Shown in pieces: positions 17,062-24,979 of a stretch of DNA of 57,452 bases. This stretch comes from an uncultured Eubacterium sp. GTDB taxonomy: Bacteria; Bacillota; Clostridia; Lachnospirales; Lachnospiraceae. The translations under genes and the position numbers were made by a program. Positions within the stretch are counted from its first letter, which is position 1, and each line of letters starts with the position of its first letter. The stretch lies in the NCBI GenBank assembly GCA_947090545.1, contig CAMUPC010000003.1, positions 1-57,452 of the forward strand, read 5' to 3'. The notes beneath the pieces are model-generated. The model was not told the origin of the DNA, did not search any database, and saw nothing but the letters and a program-made list of their open reading frames with translations.

Positions 17062-17586
17062 ATGAAGTATATTGTATTTGGAAACATAGATTGTAATACA
17101 AGTGCAGTGTTACATAATATACCATATAAGATAGAATATGTTGTTACAAACAGTAATGGCTGCGAAGGGTGTGGAACTCAGCAGCTTAGAAAGTTTATTC
17201 CTGATACAATACATTATATTGGAGTGGACTATATAGGTAGGGGGAATGATACATTAACAGCAGATTTTAATAATATGCAGTTTCCGAGCCAGCAGGCAGA
17301 TACGGTATTTTGTTCAGGCTGCCTTGAGTATATTGAAAATGCAGATTGGTTTATCGAACGTATGTGCAAGTGTGAAAGTAACGAAATTATTGTTTCTTAT
17401 TGTTGCTTGGAATATTGTATGGATATTCAGCAAAGAAGAAGATGTGGATGGAAAAATCATATGACAATCAGACAAATTATTGCAAAGTTTGCTCAATATG
17501 GTTTTACATTGGAATATACCGAAAAATCTATTGGACTTAATTTGATTTTTAAGTTTGTAAAAAGTAAGGGGGGGGGGAGAGGCTAA
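17062..17586 (+). CDS. Small SAM-methyltransferase-like protein ending in a G10 tract
   Basis: 174 residues. The pattern YIGVDYIGRGNDTLTADFNN, MQFPSQQADTVFCSGCLEYI, a reactive MCKCESNEIIVSYCCLEY strand and a terminal NLIFKFVK strand resembles a short Rossmann SAM-dependent methyltransferase, although the glycine-rich motif I is atypical. It starts two bases after the pyruvyltransferase stop. The last codons read KSKGGGRG and are made by a run of ten G (17568-17577). With nine G the tail would be shortened and read GGGEANYVE; with eleven it would run past the next start to a stop at 17655-17657. The fold itself would stay complete in every state. Confidence 0.6.
   Translation: MKYIVFGNIDCNTSAVLHNIPYKIEYVVTNSNGCEGCGTQQLRKFIPDTIHYIGVDYIGRGNDTLTADFNNMQFPSQQADTVFCSGCLEYIENADWFIERMCKCESNEIIVSYCCLEYCMDIQQRRRCGWKNHMTIRQIIAKFAQYGFTLEYTEKSIGLNLIFKFVKSKGGGRG
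17568..17577 (+). repeat. G10 homopolymer, candidate phase-variable tract
   Basis: Ten consecutive G in the context GTAA-G10-AGAGG, in the last codons of the methyltransferase-like gene. Reading phase is AAG GGG GGG GGG. Length changes alter the tail and the position where ribosomes terminate relative to the next gene's ATG at 17638. Confidence 0.8.
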
Positions 17587-17637
17587 TTATGTCGAATAGT
17601 TATTTTTTCTATGCTTTGAAAATTAGGAGATGTATCT

Positions 17638-19155
17638 ATGCAGAAGCATCAAAATAATAAATTTATTTTTTATCTGGCTGGATTTAATTTACTTGTTTGT
17701 TTTTTTGTGATGAGTTTCTTTGTATTACAAAGACATTTTTCCATAGATGATTATTGGTTGTATCATCATCAAAGCAGTAGTGCGTTGAGTGATATTTCAA
17801 GTAATTTGCGGATTGTATCGGGCTGTTTATATTTTTTACTGGACAAAGCAGGAATTAATACTGTGAGTAATCAGATCGTATTTGGAGTATTTCTGATTGG
17901 TGCTTTTGCATGGGTAGCTACCTATCTGTCCTTAGAGGTGGCTGACAGTATGGATATACAAGGCGGAAATAAAAAGTTGTTGCTGCTGAATGCAGGAACA
18001 CTTGTAATGCTGCTGAATTCGTCATTAGGCGAGTATTTGTATTTTTCAGGAGTATATTTGCAATGGGCAATATCGTTGATCGGAATGGCGATTGCAGCAG
18101 TCTATATTGGAAAAAAGGAAAATTGTACCCGAAACTGGATACAAGGAGTAGCAGCATTGGTTATCACAGCAGGCAGTTATCAAATTTTTATGGCACAGTA
18201 TGTGTATTTAGTAATGTTTTTTATATTTGTAAAAGATAAAGGATGTGCTAGTATTCGATCCGTCTGGAAGTCGATAAGAGCGGCGGGAGCAGCATTTATA
18301 GCAGTTTTTTTCAATTACATGTGCGTTCAGGCGTTGGTAAAGGTTGGGGTCGTTGATCACAAAAGCAGAATGCAATTTAATTTTTCAGAATTACCGGAGC
18401 TTTTATTTGGAATTGTACAAGCACAAAAAGCAATATGGGTGGAAGGGATGGGGGTGTATCCTGAATATTCTTTGTGCCTGTCATTGTTTTTTATGCTGGG
18501 AGTCTTAAGTGTAATGCTCTATAGAAGAAAAGTTAAGATAGGAACGTATATTTTTGCGGGAATGGTGTTGATTTCAGGACAGTGTGTTATGTGGGCTGCA
18601 ACTGTTTTACAGGGGCATATTAGTATTTTGCTTCGGATGGTATCTCCTGTATTTTGTGTTTATACTGTTGGGGTATGGATGTTTTGCTATTATCATAAGC
18701 CGAATAGCCGGAACCTGGCTGAAAAAGTTGTATTGGCTGCCATAATTCTTTTTTTGGGATGTAGTAGTATTAAGATTCAGAAAATAGCAACAGACACGCA
18801 AGTAACAAATGCGGTAACGAAATGTTATGTACAGGAGATTGATCATCGAATAAGCAGTTATGAGAAAAAACATAACATCAAAATATCCAAAGTTGGATTT
18901 TGTACAGATATGTATATCAGCTATAAATTTTATAATTATATTCAGACTGATGCATATGGAGATTTTTGCTATAATCCATTTTTGCCGGACTGGTCGAATA
19001 TTGCTTGCTTTAATTATTATAGCGGAAGGGACTTGGTTTCTACAGAGGTACCGGAACATATTCAGAGATATTATAAAAATAAAAACTGGGATAGTGCTAA
19101 TTGGGATGAACAAATTTATTTTGATGATGATACGATTTATATATGCGCTTTCTAA
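17638..19155 (+). CDS. Polytopic membrane protein, GtrII/GT-C-like
   Basis: 505 residues with an N-terminal cytoplasmic stretch (MQKHQNNKF), a first helix at about residues 10-30, and many further helices up to about 385. The end is a soluble tail with IYFDDDTIYICAF. Just after the first helix is HFSIDDYWLYHHQ, an extracytoplasmic acidic loop like the catalytic loop of GtrII and other GT-C transferases using polyprenyl-phosphate sugars. I infer a transferase that decorates the glycan outside the membrane. GGAG lies eight bases before the ATG. It lies 51 bases downstream of the G10-tailed gene. Confidence 0.65.
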   Translation: MQKHQNNKFIFYLAGFNLLVCFFVMSFFVLQRHFSIDDYWLYHHQSSSALSDISSNLRIVSGCLYFLLDKAGINTVSNQIVFGVFLIGAFAWVATYLSLEVADSMDIQGGNKKLLLLNAGTLVMLLNSSLGEYLYFSGVYLQWAISLIGMAIAAVYIGKKENCTRNWIQGVAALVITAGSYQIFMAQYVYLVMFFIFVKDKGCASIRSVWKSIRAAGAAFIAVFFNYMCVQALVKVGVVDHKSRMQFNFSELPELLFGIVQAQKAIWVEGMGVYPEYSLCLSLFFMLGVLSVMLYRRKVKIGTYIFAGMVLISGQCVMWAATVLQGHISILLRMVSPVFCVYTVGVWMFCYYHKPNSRNLAEKVVLAAIILFLGCSSIKIQKIATDTQVTNAVTKCYVQEIDHRISSYEKKHNIKISKVGFCTDMYISYKFYNYIQTDAYGDFCYNPFLPDWSNIACFNYYSGRDLVSTEVPEHIQRYYKNKNWDSANWDEQIYFDDDTIYICAF

Positions 19156-19179
19156 ATATAACATAAGATAGGTGAAACT

Positions 19180-19716
19180 ATGATTTTAAGATGTTTGAGA
19201 CGGGAAGATATACCAAAGATGCTGGAATGGATGCATGATCCTGAGATTAATCGTTATTTTCAGTTTGATGCACAACAAATGACAGCAGAAAAAGTACAAG
19301 CATTTATTCAAAAAGCGGGCATTCAGGCGAAAACAAAGGAATGTTTTCATTTTGCGATAGCGGATGAAAATAATGAATATATGGGGACAATTAGTTTAAA
19401 ATATATAGATTGGGACGCAAAGTCTGCTGAGTATGCGATCAGTTTACGGAAAATTGCACAAGGACGTCAAATAGCTTTTTGGGCGACGTGGGAGGTGTTA
19501 AATTATGCGTTTGAGGTGCTTTTGCTTCAACAAGTTTATTTGACCGTTTTACCGGAAAACGCCAAAGCGATTCGCTTATATGAAAGGATTGGCTTTATTT
19601 ATGAAGGTGAATCTAAGGAATGTATTTCTATACGTGGAGAATATAAAAACTTGAGAAGGTATCGAATGCTGCTACAAGAATATTTAGATTATAAAAAAGA
19701 AAGCAAAAAATTATGA
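19180..19716 (+). CDS. GNAT acetyltransferase (RimJ/WecD-like)
   Basis: 178 residues covering a complete GNAT fold: ILRCLRREDIPKMLEWMHDP at the start, then FAIADENNEYMGTISLKYID, an acetyl-CoA loop (RKIAQGRQIAFWAT, atypical of the usual Q/RxxGxG/A) and VLPENAKAIRLYERIGFIYE. It probably N-acetylates the amino group of the 3-amino sugar made by the nearby ketoisomerase and aminotransferase. That role is usually played by a hexapeptide enzyme (FdtC/QdtC), so this would be a replacement. Its gene is 16 bases upstream of the GT2 gene. Confidence 0.75.
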   Translation: MILRCLRREDIPKMLEWMHDPEINRYFQFDAQQMTAEKVQAFIQKAGIQAKTKECFHFAIADENNEYMGTISLKYIDWDAKSAEYAISLRKIAQGRQIAFWATWEVLNYAFEVLLLQQVYLTVLPENAKAIRLYERIGFIYEGESKECISIRGEYKNLRRYRMLLQEYLDYKKESKKL

Positions 19717-19732
19717 AAGAAGGGGCGGCAAT

Positions 19733-20782
19733 ATGGATAGAATTGCAGTATTGGTTCCCTGTTACAATGAAGCAAATACGATTAGAAAAGTGATTAAAGA
19801 TTTTAAAGAGATTTTACCAGATGCAGTCATTTATGTATATGATAATAATTCATCAGATGGAACAGATAAAATTGCTCAAGATGCAGGAGCGGTTGTCCGT
19901 TATGAATATCAGCAGGGAAAAGGAAATGTTATTCGGAGAATGTTTGCGGAGATTTATGCAGAGTGTTACATTTTGGTCGATGGTGATGACACATATCCAG
20001 CAGAATGCGCCAGGCAAATGGTAGAATGCGTATTGGGGCATAAGGCGGATATGGTAATAGGTGACAGGCTTTCATCTACTTATTTTAATGAAAATAAGAG
20101 GCTTTTTCACAATGTTGGAAATTGTTTGGTTCGATGGGGAATAAATTTTCTATTTCAAAATGATATCAAAGATATTATGACAGGGTATCGAGCATTTAGT
20201 TTTCGGTTTGTTAAAACATTTCCTGTATTGTCGCAGGGGTTCGAGATTGAAACAGAAATGAGTATCCATGCGATTGATAAAAATATGTATGTGGAAAGCA
20301 TTATATGTAATTACAGGGATCGCCCGGAAGGAAGCATATCAAAGTTGAATACATTTGCTGATGGCATAAAAGTAATTTTAACAATATTACGTTTATTTCG
20401 TACTTATCGGCCGATGAAGTTTTTTAGTTTGATTGCGGCAATTTTAGGAGTTAGTTCTATTTTATTTTTTATTCCTGTATTCGAGGAATATATTAATACA
20501 GGATTGGTTCTTAAATTTCCAACATTGATTGTATGCGGTTTTGTAATAATTTCTGCGTTATATTCATTGTTCGCTGGAATTGTGCTACAAACAATATATC
20601 AAAAAAACAGACAGGATTTTGAAATGGAATTGTACCGAGTAACCAAAGAACAGCCATACATACCTGAAAATAAGGGGGGGGGGGAGAATGTAAGAAATTC
20701 TAAAATGCAAGGGATGAAGATAGAACAACTATATCAGAACAGAGTAAAAAAGAAGGGGCGAATATTATGTCAAAACATATAG
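19733..20782 (+). CDS. GT2 polyprenyl-phosphate sugar synthase-like protein with G11-dependent tail
   Basis: 349 residues. The GT-A domain (residues 1 to about 220) shows VLVPCYNEANTIRKVIKDFK, VYDNNSSDGT and LVDGDDTYP, as in dolichol-phosphate mannosyltransferase-like enzymes. Two membrane helices follow (about 225-250 and 262-290). The natural end appears to be near QTIYQKNRQDFEMELYRV. The remaining 40 residues pass through eleven G (20674-20684) and read on to a stop inside the next gene. Ten G would stop at 20691-20693 and twelve at 20701-20703. It probably makes a lipid-linked sugar donor for one of the polytopic membrane transferases. Confidence 0.8.
   Translation: MDRIAVLVPCYNEANTIRKVIKDFKEILPDAVIYVYDNNSSDGTDKIAQDAGAVVRYEYQQGKGNVIRRMFAEIYAECYILVDGDDTYPAECARQMVECVLGHKADMVIGDRLSSTYFNENKRLFHNVGNCLVRWGINFLFQNDIKDIMTGYRAFSFRFVKTFPVLSQGFEIETEMSIHAIDKNMYVESIICNYRDRPEGSISKLNTFADGIKVILTILRLFRTYRPMKFFSLIAAILGVSSILFFIPVFEEYINTGLVLKFPTLIVCGFVIISALYSLFAGIVLQTIYQKNRQDFEMELYRVTKEQPYIPENKGGGENVRNSKMQGMKIEQLYQNRVKKKGRILCQNI
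20674..20684 (+). repeat. G11 homopolymer, candidate phase-variable tract
   Basis: Eleven G in the context ATAA-G11-AGAAT within the GT2 tail. Reading phase is AAG GGG GGG GGG GAG. At eleven G the GT2 frame overlaps the ketoisomerase start at 20767 by 16 bases; at ten or twelve it stops 64-76 bases before it. Confidence 0.8.
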
Positions 20783-21183
20783 GGGCGCAGATGCTGGAAT
20801 TTTCAGAGTGCGGTGATGAAAGAGGGCATTTAGTTGTTGTAGAAGCAATGAAGGATATTTTATTTGATATAAAAAGAATATTTTATATGTATGGATCAGA
20901 TACGACTGTGGTCAGAGGCCAGCACGCAAATAAAAAGTCGGAATTTGTTTTGATTAATGTTTCGGGACAGAGTAAGGTCAGGGTAAAAGATGGTAAAGGA
21001 AATGAAGCGGTTTTTGTTTTGAACAGACCGCATACAGGCATTTATCTGCCAAGGATGATATGGAAGGATATGTATGATTTTAGTGAAGATTCCGTATTGC
21101 TCTGTCTGGCAAGCGAACATTATGATGCAGAGGAATATATCCGGGATTATGATGAATTTATGAATCTAATCAATAAGGAGTAA
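20767..21183 (+). CDS. dTDP-sugar 3,4-ketoisomerase-like (FdtA/QdtA, WxcM-like cupin)
   Basis: 138 residues forming a single cupin: EFSECGDERGHLVVVEAMKD, IKRIFYMYGS, the conserved RGQHANKKSEFVLINVSGQS with its catalytic histidine, and GIYLPRMIWKDMYDFSEDSV. The family (PF05523) converts dTDP-4-keto-6-deoxyglucose to the 3-keto isomer. With the DegT aminotransferase at 23882 and the GNAT at 19180 it defines a route to a 3-acylamino-3,6-dideoxyhexose (Fuc3NAc or Qui3NAc type). RmlA and RmlB are not in the window. The ribosome binding site AAGAAGGGG lies inside the GT2 tail. Confidence 0.85.
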   Translation: MSKHIGAQMLEFSECGDERGHLVVVEAMKDILFDIKRIFYMYGSDTTVVRGQHANKKSEFVLINVSGQSKVRVKDGKGNEAVFVLNRPHTGIYLPRMIWKDMYDFSEDSVLLCLASEHYDAEEYIRDYDEFMNLINKE

Positions 21184-21186
21184 GGG

Positions 21187-22128
21187 ATGAAGCTATCAAT
21201 TGTAATTCCTGTATATTATAATGAGAATAATTTGATGCCTTTGTATGACGATTTAAAAAGAAAAGTGATTGATGTGATTGATTACGAATATGAAATTATT
21301 TTCATAAACGACGGATCACAAGATAACAGCCTTGAACAGATGAAAGAGTTGGCAAAAAGCGATCGTAATATTAAGGTGATAAGTCTTTCAAGAAATTTTG
21401 GATCTCATGCTGCGATATTATGTGGTTTGTCAAAATGTACAGGTGATTGTGCTGTTATTAAAGCGGCTGATTTGCAGGAACCATCTGAACTGGTTTTAGA
21501 AATGGTTGACAAGTGGAAGGATGGCTGTAATGTTGTTTTGGCAGTCAGGAAAGACAGGAAAGAGAGCAGAAAACAGACGGTGTTTGCAAATATATATTAT
21601 GCTATGGTGCGTAATTTGGCTTTACCAGCCATGCCTAAGGGTGGATTTGACGTATATTTAATTGATAAGAAGGTGATTCATGTACTGCTGGCATTGGATG
21701 AGAAAAACAGTGCTTTGACCGGACAGATTTTGTGGAGTGGATTTCGCACTGAGCAGGTGTATTATACAAGGCTTTCCAGAAAGATTGGGACGAGCCGGTG
21801 GACGTTGAAAAAGAAGATAAGGTTAGTAACAGATACCCTGTTTTCGTTTTCAACATTTCCCATTCAGGTTGTCACTGCGGTTGGAGTATTTTCATTTTTA
21901 GGGTCTTTGTTATGGGCTGTATTTGTATTAATTCTCAAACTAAAAGGCGGAATTGAAGTTAATGGATGGACGACGCTGTTCATTTTTCAGTTGTTTGGCT
22001 TTGGAGTAATTATGTTGACATTGGGGATACTGGGAGAGTATTTATGGCGTACATTTGATGCAGCAAGAGGAAGGCCGGCTTATATTATTGAAGATGAAGC
22101 AGATGGGAAAGACTATCGGTCGGAATAA
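21187..22128 (+). CDS. GT2 polyprenyl-phosphate glycosyltransferase (GtrB/ArnC-like)
   Basis: 313 residues. The GT-A domain has SIVIPVYYNENNLMPLYDDL, IIFINDGSQDNS, LSRNFGSHAAILCGL (the GtrB/ArnC loop) and AADLQEP in place of the metal-binding D-x-D. Two C-terminal membrane helices (about 227-255 and 265-290) end with GEYLWRTFDAARGRPAYIIE, the usual end of bactoprenol glucosyltransferases. It should load a hexose onto undecaprenyl phosphate. A membrane protein follows 15 bases downstream, as in Gtr side-chain cassettes. Confidence 0.9.
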   Translation: MKLSIVIPVYYNENNLMPLYDDLKRKVIDVIDYEYEIIFINDGSQDNSLEQMKELAKSDRNIKVISLSRNFGSHAAILCGLSKCTGDCAVIKAADLQEPSELVLEMVDKWKDGCNVVLAVRKDRKESRKQTVFANIYYAMVRNLALPAMPKGGFDVYLIDKKVIHVLLALDEKNSALTGQILWSGFRTEQVYYTRLSRKIGTSRWTLKKKIRLVTDTLFSFSTFPIQVVTAVGVFSFLGSLLWAVFVLILKLKGGIEVNGWTTLFIFQLFGFGVIMLTLGILGEYLWRTFDAARGRPAYIIEDEADGKDYRSE

Positions 22129-22143
22129 GGCGGTTTTGAAATT

Positions 22144-23904
22144 ATGAAAAAGAAGATGATATTGCAGGGTGTGCTGATGTATTCTTGGATTTCATTATTG
22201 GTGGATACGGATGCATACTATGTGCCGTATTTAATTGTAGGTATTTTTTCTTTCGTATGCTTTTATATCAATTACAAAGAGGAACATGATATAGAGTATC
22301 AAATACATAAGTATGCTGTTAAAATTTGTTCTATTGTATTCTCTCTTATAATTGTGTTATCAAATTATTCATTATGGACTGAATTTGACGGAAGAATGGG
22401 GTATCAGTGTGTATTATTTTTATTGTTAAGTATAGGCGGCTATTTTACAGCACAAAATATATTGATTTTTTGTGCTGTAAAGGAAAAAAGTATTTCCTTG
22501 AAAGAAGTAAACAGAAGAAATATTTCATCTATAATGATATTTTGGATGTCTTTTGTGGCGATATCCTTTACAAATATTTTTATATTAATTACATGCAGAT
22601 ATCCCGGTGTTTTGTCACCTGATAGTATTTGGCAGGTCAATCAGCTAATGACAGGAAGTTATTCTAACCATCATCCTTTTTACCACACGATTACAGTAAA
22701 GATTTTGATCTCAGTAGGATTAAAGATATTTGGAAATATGAATGCAGCAGTAGCGATGTATCATATATTTCAAATATTGTTTATGGCAATGTGTTTTTCA
22801 ATGGTATCTTTAACTTTATATGAGATGAAGATTAAGTTAAAAATAATTCTATTTGTGACGTGTGGCTATATTCTGATGCCGTATCATATTATGTATAGTT
22901 TTACTATGTGGAAGGATGTTATGTTTAGCGGGTTTGTTACCTTGTTTGTGGCCTTTACATATCGAATGTTAAAAAACATTGGAAACAGAAGATTAGTCAA
23001 TTATTTTATGTTATTAATTTCTGCTATAGGAGTATGTCTGTTTAGGAGTAATGGATTTTTTGCTTTTTTGCTTACTTCGGTGATGTTTGTGCTATTTTTC
23101 TGGAAAAAGGAAAGAAAAGCTTGTTGGTTGCTTCTAGGAGTTTTATGTCTCAGTTTTTTTATGAAACACAGTGTATTGCGTATGGCAGGTGTAAGCCAGC
23201 CGGATACAGTTGAAGCACTGTCGATTCCTTTGCAGCAGATTGCACGAGTGGAGATAGAACATCATGATTTTACATACAAGCAAAAGGAGTTGTTAGAGCA
23301 AGTTCTTGATATAGAAGAGATTTCTGAAACGTATACAGCATGGTTGTCAGATCCTATGAAGGAACTTGTGCGAAAAAAAGGAAATCAGAAGTATTTAGTA
23401 GATCATAAGTTTGCATATATGAAATTATATTTGGAAACAGGTATCAAACATCCATGGACGTATTTAAAAGCGTGGATTGATCAAACAAAAGGATTTTGGA
23501 ATGCTGGTTACCCATATTGGCGATGGATGGAAGGGGTTGTAGACAATTCGTATGAGATTACAGAGGTTGTAAATTCTGCATGGCTAAACAGGATTTTCAA
23601 TCTGTATTTGTGGTTTTTTTCTAATAGCCGTTTTTTGCAGATATTTTTGTGTATAGGCTTTCATATCTGGATAGAACTGCTTTTATGCTTTATAAATATT
23701 TTAAAGAGAAATAAGGTTGAATTGTTTCTTAATGCACTTAATTTGGCACTTTTCATTTCGCTTGTAATAACAACTCCGGTATATGCGGAATTCAGATATG
23801 TATATTTTGTGTTTTGTAATCTGCCTTTTTTGGCAGTAACTACTTTTGCATCGGAAAGAAATAAAAAGAGAAAGGATAAAGATGATGAATACTATTCAAA
23901 ATAG
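22144..23904 (+). CDS. Large polytopic membrane protein, DUF6020-like
   Basis: 586 residues with about 12 predicted membrane helices. Between the fourth and fifth helices is CRYPGVLSPDSIWQVNQLMT followed by GSYSNHHPFYHT, a conserved acidic/histidine loop typical of DUF6020 and of GT-C-like transferases. FTMWKDVMFSGF follows. This loop is on the outer face and probably holds the active site for transfer from a lipid-linked sugar, plausibly the product of the GtrB-like enzyme just upstream. The stop overlaps the aminotransferase start by 23 bases. Confidence 0.65.
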   Translation: MKKKMILQGVLMYSWISLLVDTDAYYVPYLIVGIFSFVCFYINYKEEHDIEYQIHKYAVKICSIVFSLIIVLSNYSLWTEFDGRMGYQCVLFLLLSIGGYFTAQNILIFCAVKEKSISLKEVNRRNISSIMIFWMSFVAISFTNIFILITCRYPGVLSPDSIWQVNQLMTGSYSNHHPFYHTITVKILISVGLKIFGNMNAAVAMYHIFQILFMAMCFSMVSLTLYEMKIKLKIILFVTCGYILMPYHIMYSFTMWKDVMFSGFVTLFVAFTYRMLKNIGNRRLVNYFMLLISAIGVCLFRSNGFFAFLLTSVMFVLFFWKKERKACWLLLGVLCLSFFMKHSVLRMAGVSQPDTVEALSIPLQQIARVEIEHHDFTYKQKELLEQVLDIEEISETYTAWLSDPMKELVRKKGNQKYLVDHKFAYMKLYLETGIKHPWTYLKAWIDQTKGFWNAGYPYWRWMEGVVDNSYEITEVVNSAWLNRIFNLYLWFFSNSRFLQIFLCIGFHIWIELLLCFINILKRNKVELFLNALNLALFISLVITTPVYAEFRYVYFVFCNLPFLAVTTFASERNKKRKDKDDEYYSK

Positions 23905-24979
23905 GCTGGATCGAGGGTTTTACTTGTATCAGGAAGAATATGAACAGAAGGCATTAGAAGTGCTTCGTTCTGGCTGGTATGTGCTTGGAAAAGAAGGAGA
24001 ATGTTTTGAAGAAGAATTTGCACGGTATCTTGGAGCTAAATATTGTGTGGGCCTAGCGAGTGGACTGGATGCGCTTTGGATTGCATTTAAGATGTTAGGT
24101 ATTGGAGTGGGAGATGAGGTTATTGTCCAGGGAAATACCTATATTGCAAGTATAATGGGAATTACGATTAATGGTGCGGTTCCTGTATTTGTAGAGCCTG
24201 ATGAGTTTTTTAATATTGATGTTTCGCGTATTGAAGAGAAGATAACAGAAAAAACAAAGGCTATTTTAGTAGTGCACCTGTATGGCCAGGCTGCTGATAT
24301 GAAAGCGATTATGGAGATTGCAGAAAAATACCATATAAAAGTGGTAGAAGATTGTGCGCAATCACATGGTGCTTCTTTTTGTGGAAAAATGACAGGGACT
24401 TTTGGTGAAATAGGTTGCTTTTCATTTTACCCGACGAAGAATCTGGGCGCATTTGGAGATGGTGGTGCAATTGTCACAAACAATGAAAAAATTGCAGAAA
24501 ATGTGCGCATATTCCGCAATTATGGAAGTGAGAAAAAATATTATAATAAGATTGTCGGGGCAAATTCAAGACTGGATGAACTACAAGCTGGGATGCTACG
24601 TGTAAAACTTTCTCATATAGAAGAATTAAGAGCATACAGAAATAAGCTTTGTAAACGTTATCAAATGGAAATAAGGAATTCTGAACTGATTCTTCCACAA
24701 ATTAGAGATGGGGCGGATCATGTATGGCATCAATTTGTGGTTCGATCAAGGCATCGTGAAAGATTTATAGACGAATTGAATAAGAAAAGGATAGGCACAA
24801 TGATTCACTATCCAATTCCACCGCATCTGTCTCAGGCATATCGATATTTGAATATAAAAAAGGGAAGCCTTCCAGTTACAGAAGCTTATGCAGAAGAAGT
24901 ATGTTCGCTTCCGTTGTATGATGGAATGACAGAGGAAGAGCAGGATTATATTATACATGCAATCAATTCTTTAGAATGA
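23882..24979 (+). CDS. DegT/DnrJ/EryC1/StrS sugar aminotransferase (FdtB/QdtB-like)
   Basis: 365 residues from the ATG at 23882 (or 23885) with GAAAGGA upstream; the in-frame extension to 23846 has no ribosome site. PLP-enzyme features are LASGLDALWIAFK, VVEDCAQSHGA with the cofactor-ring Asp, and CFSFYPTKNLGAFGDGGAIV with the Schiff-base lysine. The C-terminus has IGTMIHYPIPPHL and CSLPLYDGMTEEEQDYII. This is the VioA/FdtB class that aminates 3-keto or 4-keto dTDP sugars with glutamate; the neighbouring ketoisomerase points to C3. It shares an ATGA with the next gene. Confidence 0.9.
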   Translation: MMNTIQNRLDRGFYLYQEEYEQKALEVLRSGWYVLGKEGECFEEEFARYLGAKYCVGLASGLDALWIAFKMLGIGVGDEVIVQGNTYIASIMGITINGAVPVFVEPDEFFNIDVSRIEEKITEKTKAILVVHLYGQAADMKAIMEIAEKYHIKVVEDCAQSHGASFCGKMTGTFGEIGCFSFYPTKNLGAFGDGGAIVTNNEKIAENVRIFRNYGSEKKYYNKIVGANSRLDELQAGMLRVKLSHIEELRAYRNKLCKRYQMEIRNSELILPQIRDGADHVWHQFVVRSRHRERFIDELNKKRIGTMIHYPIPPHLSQAYRYLNIKKGSLPVTEAYAEEVCSLPLYDGMTEEEQDYIIHAINSLE

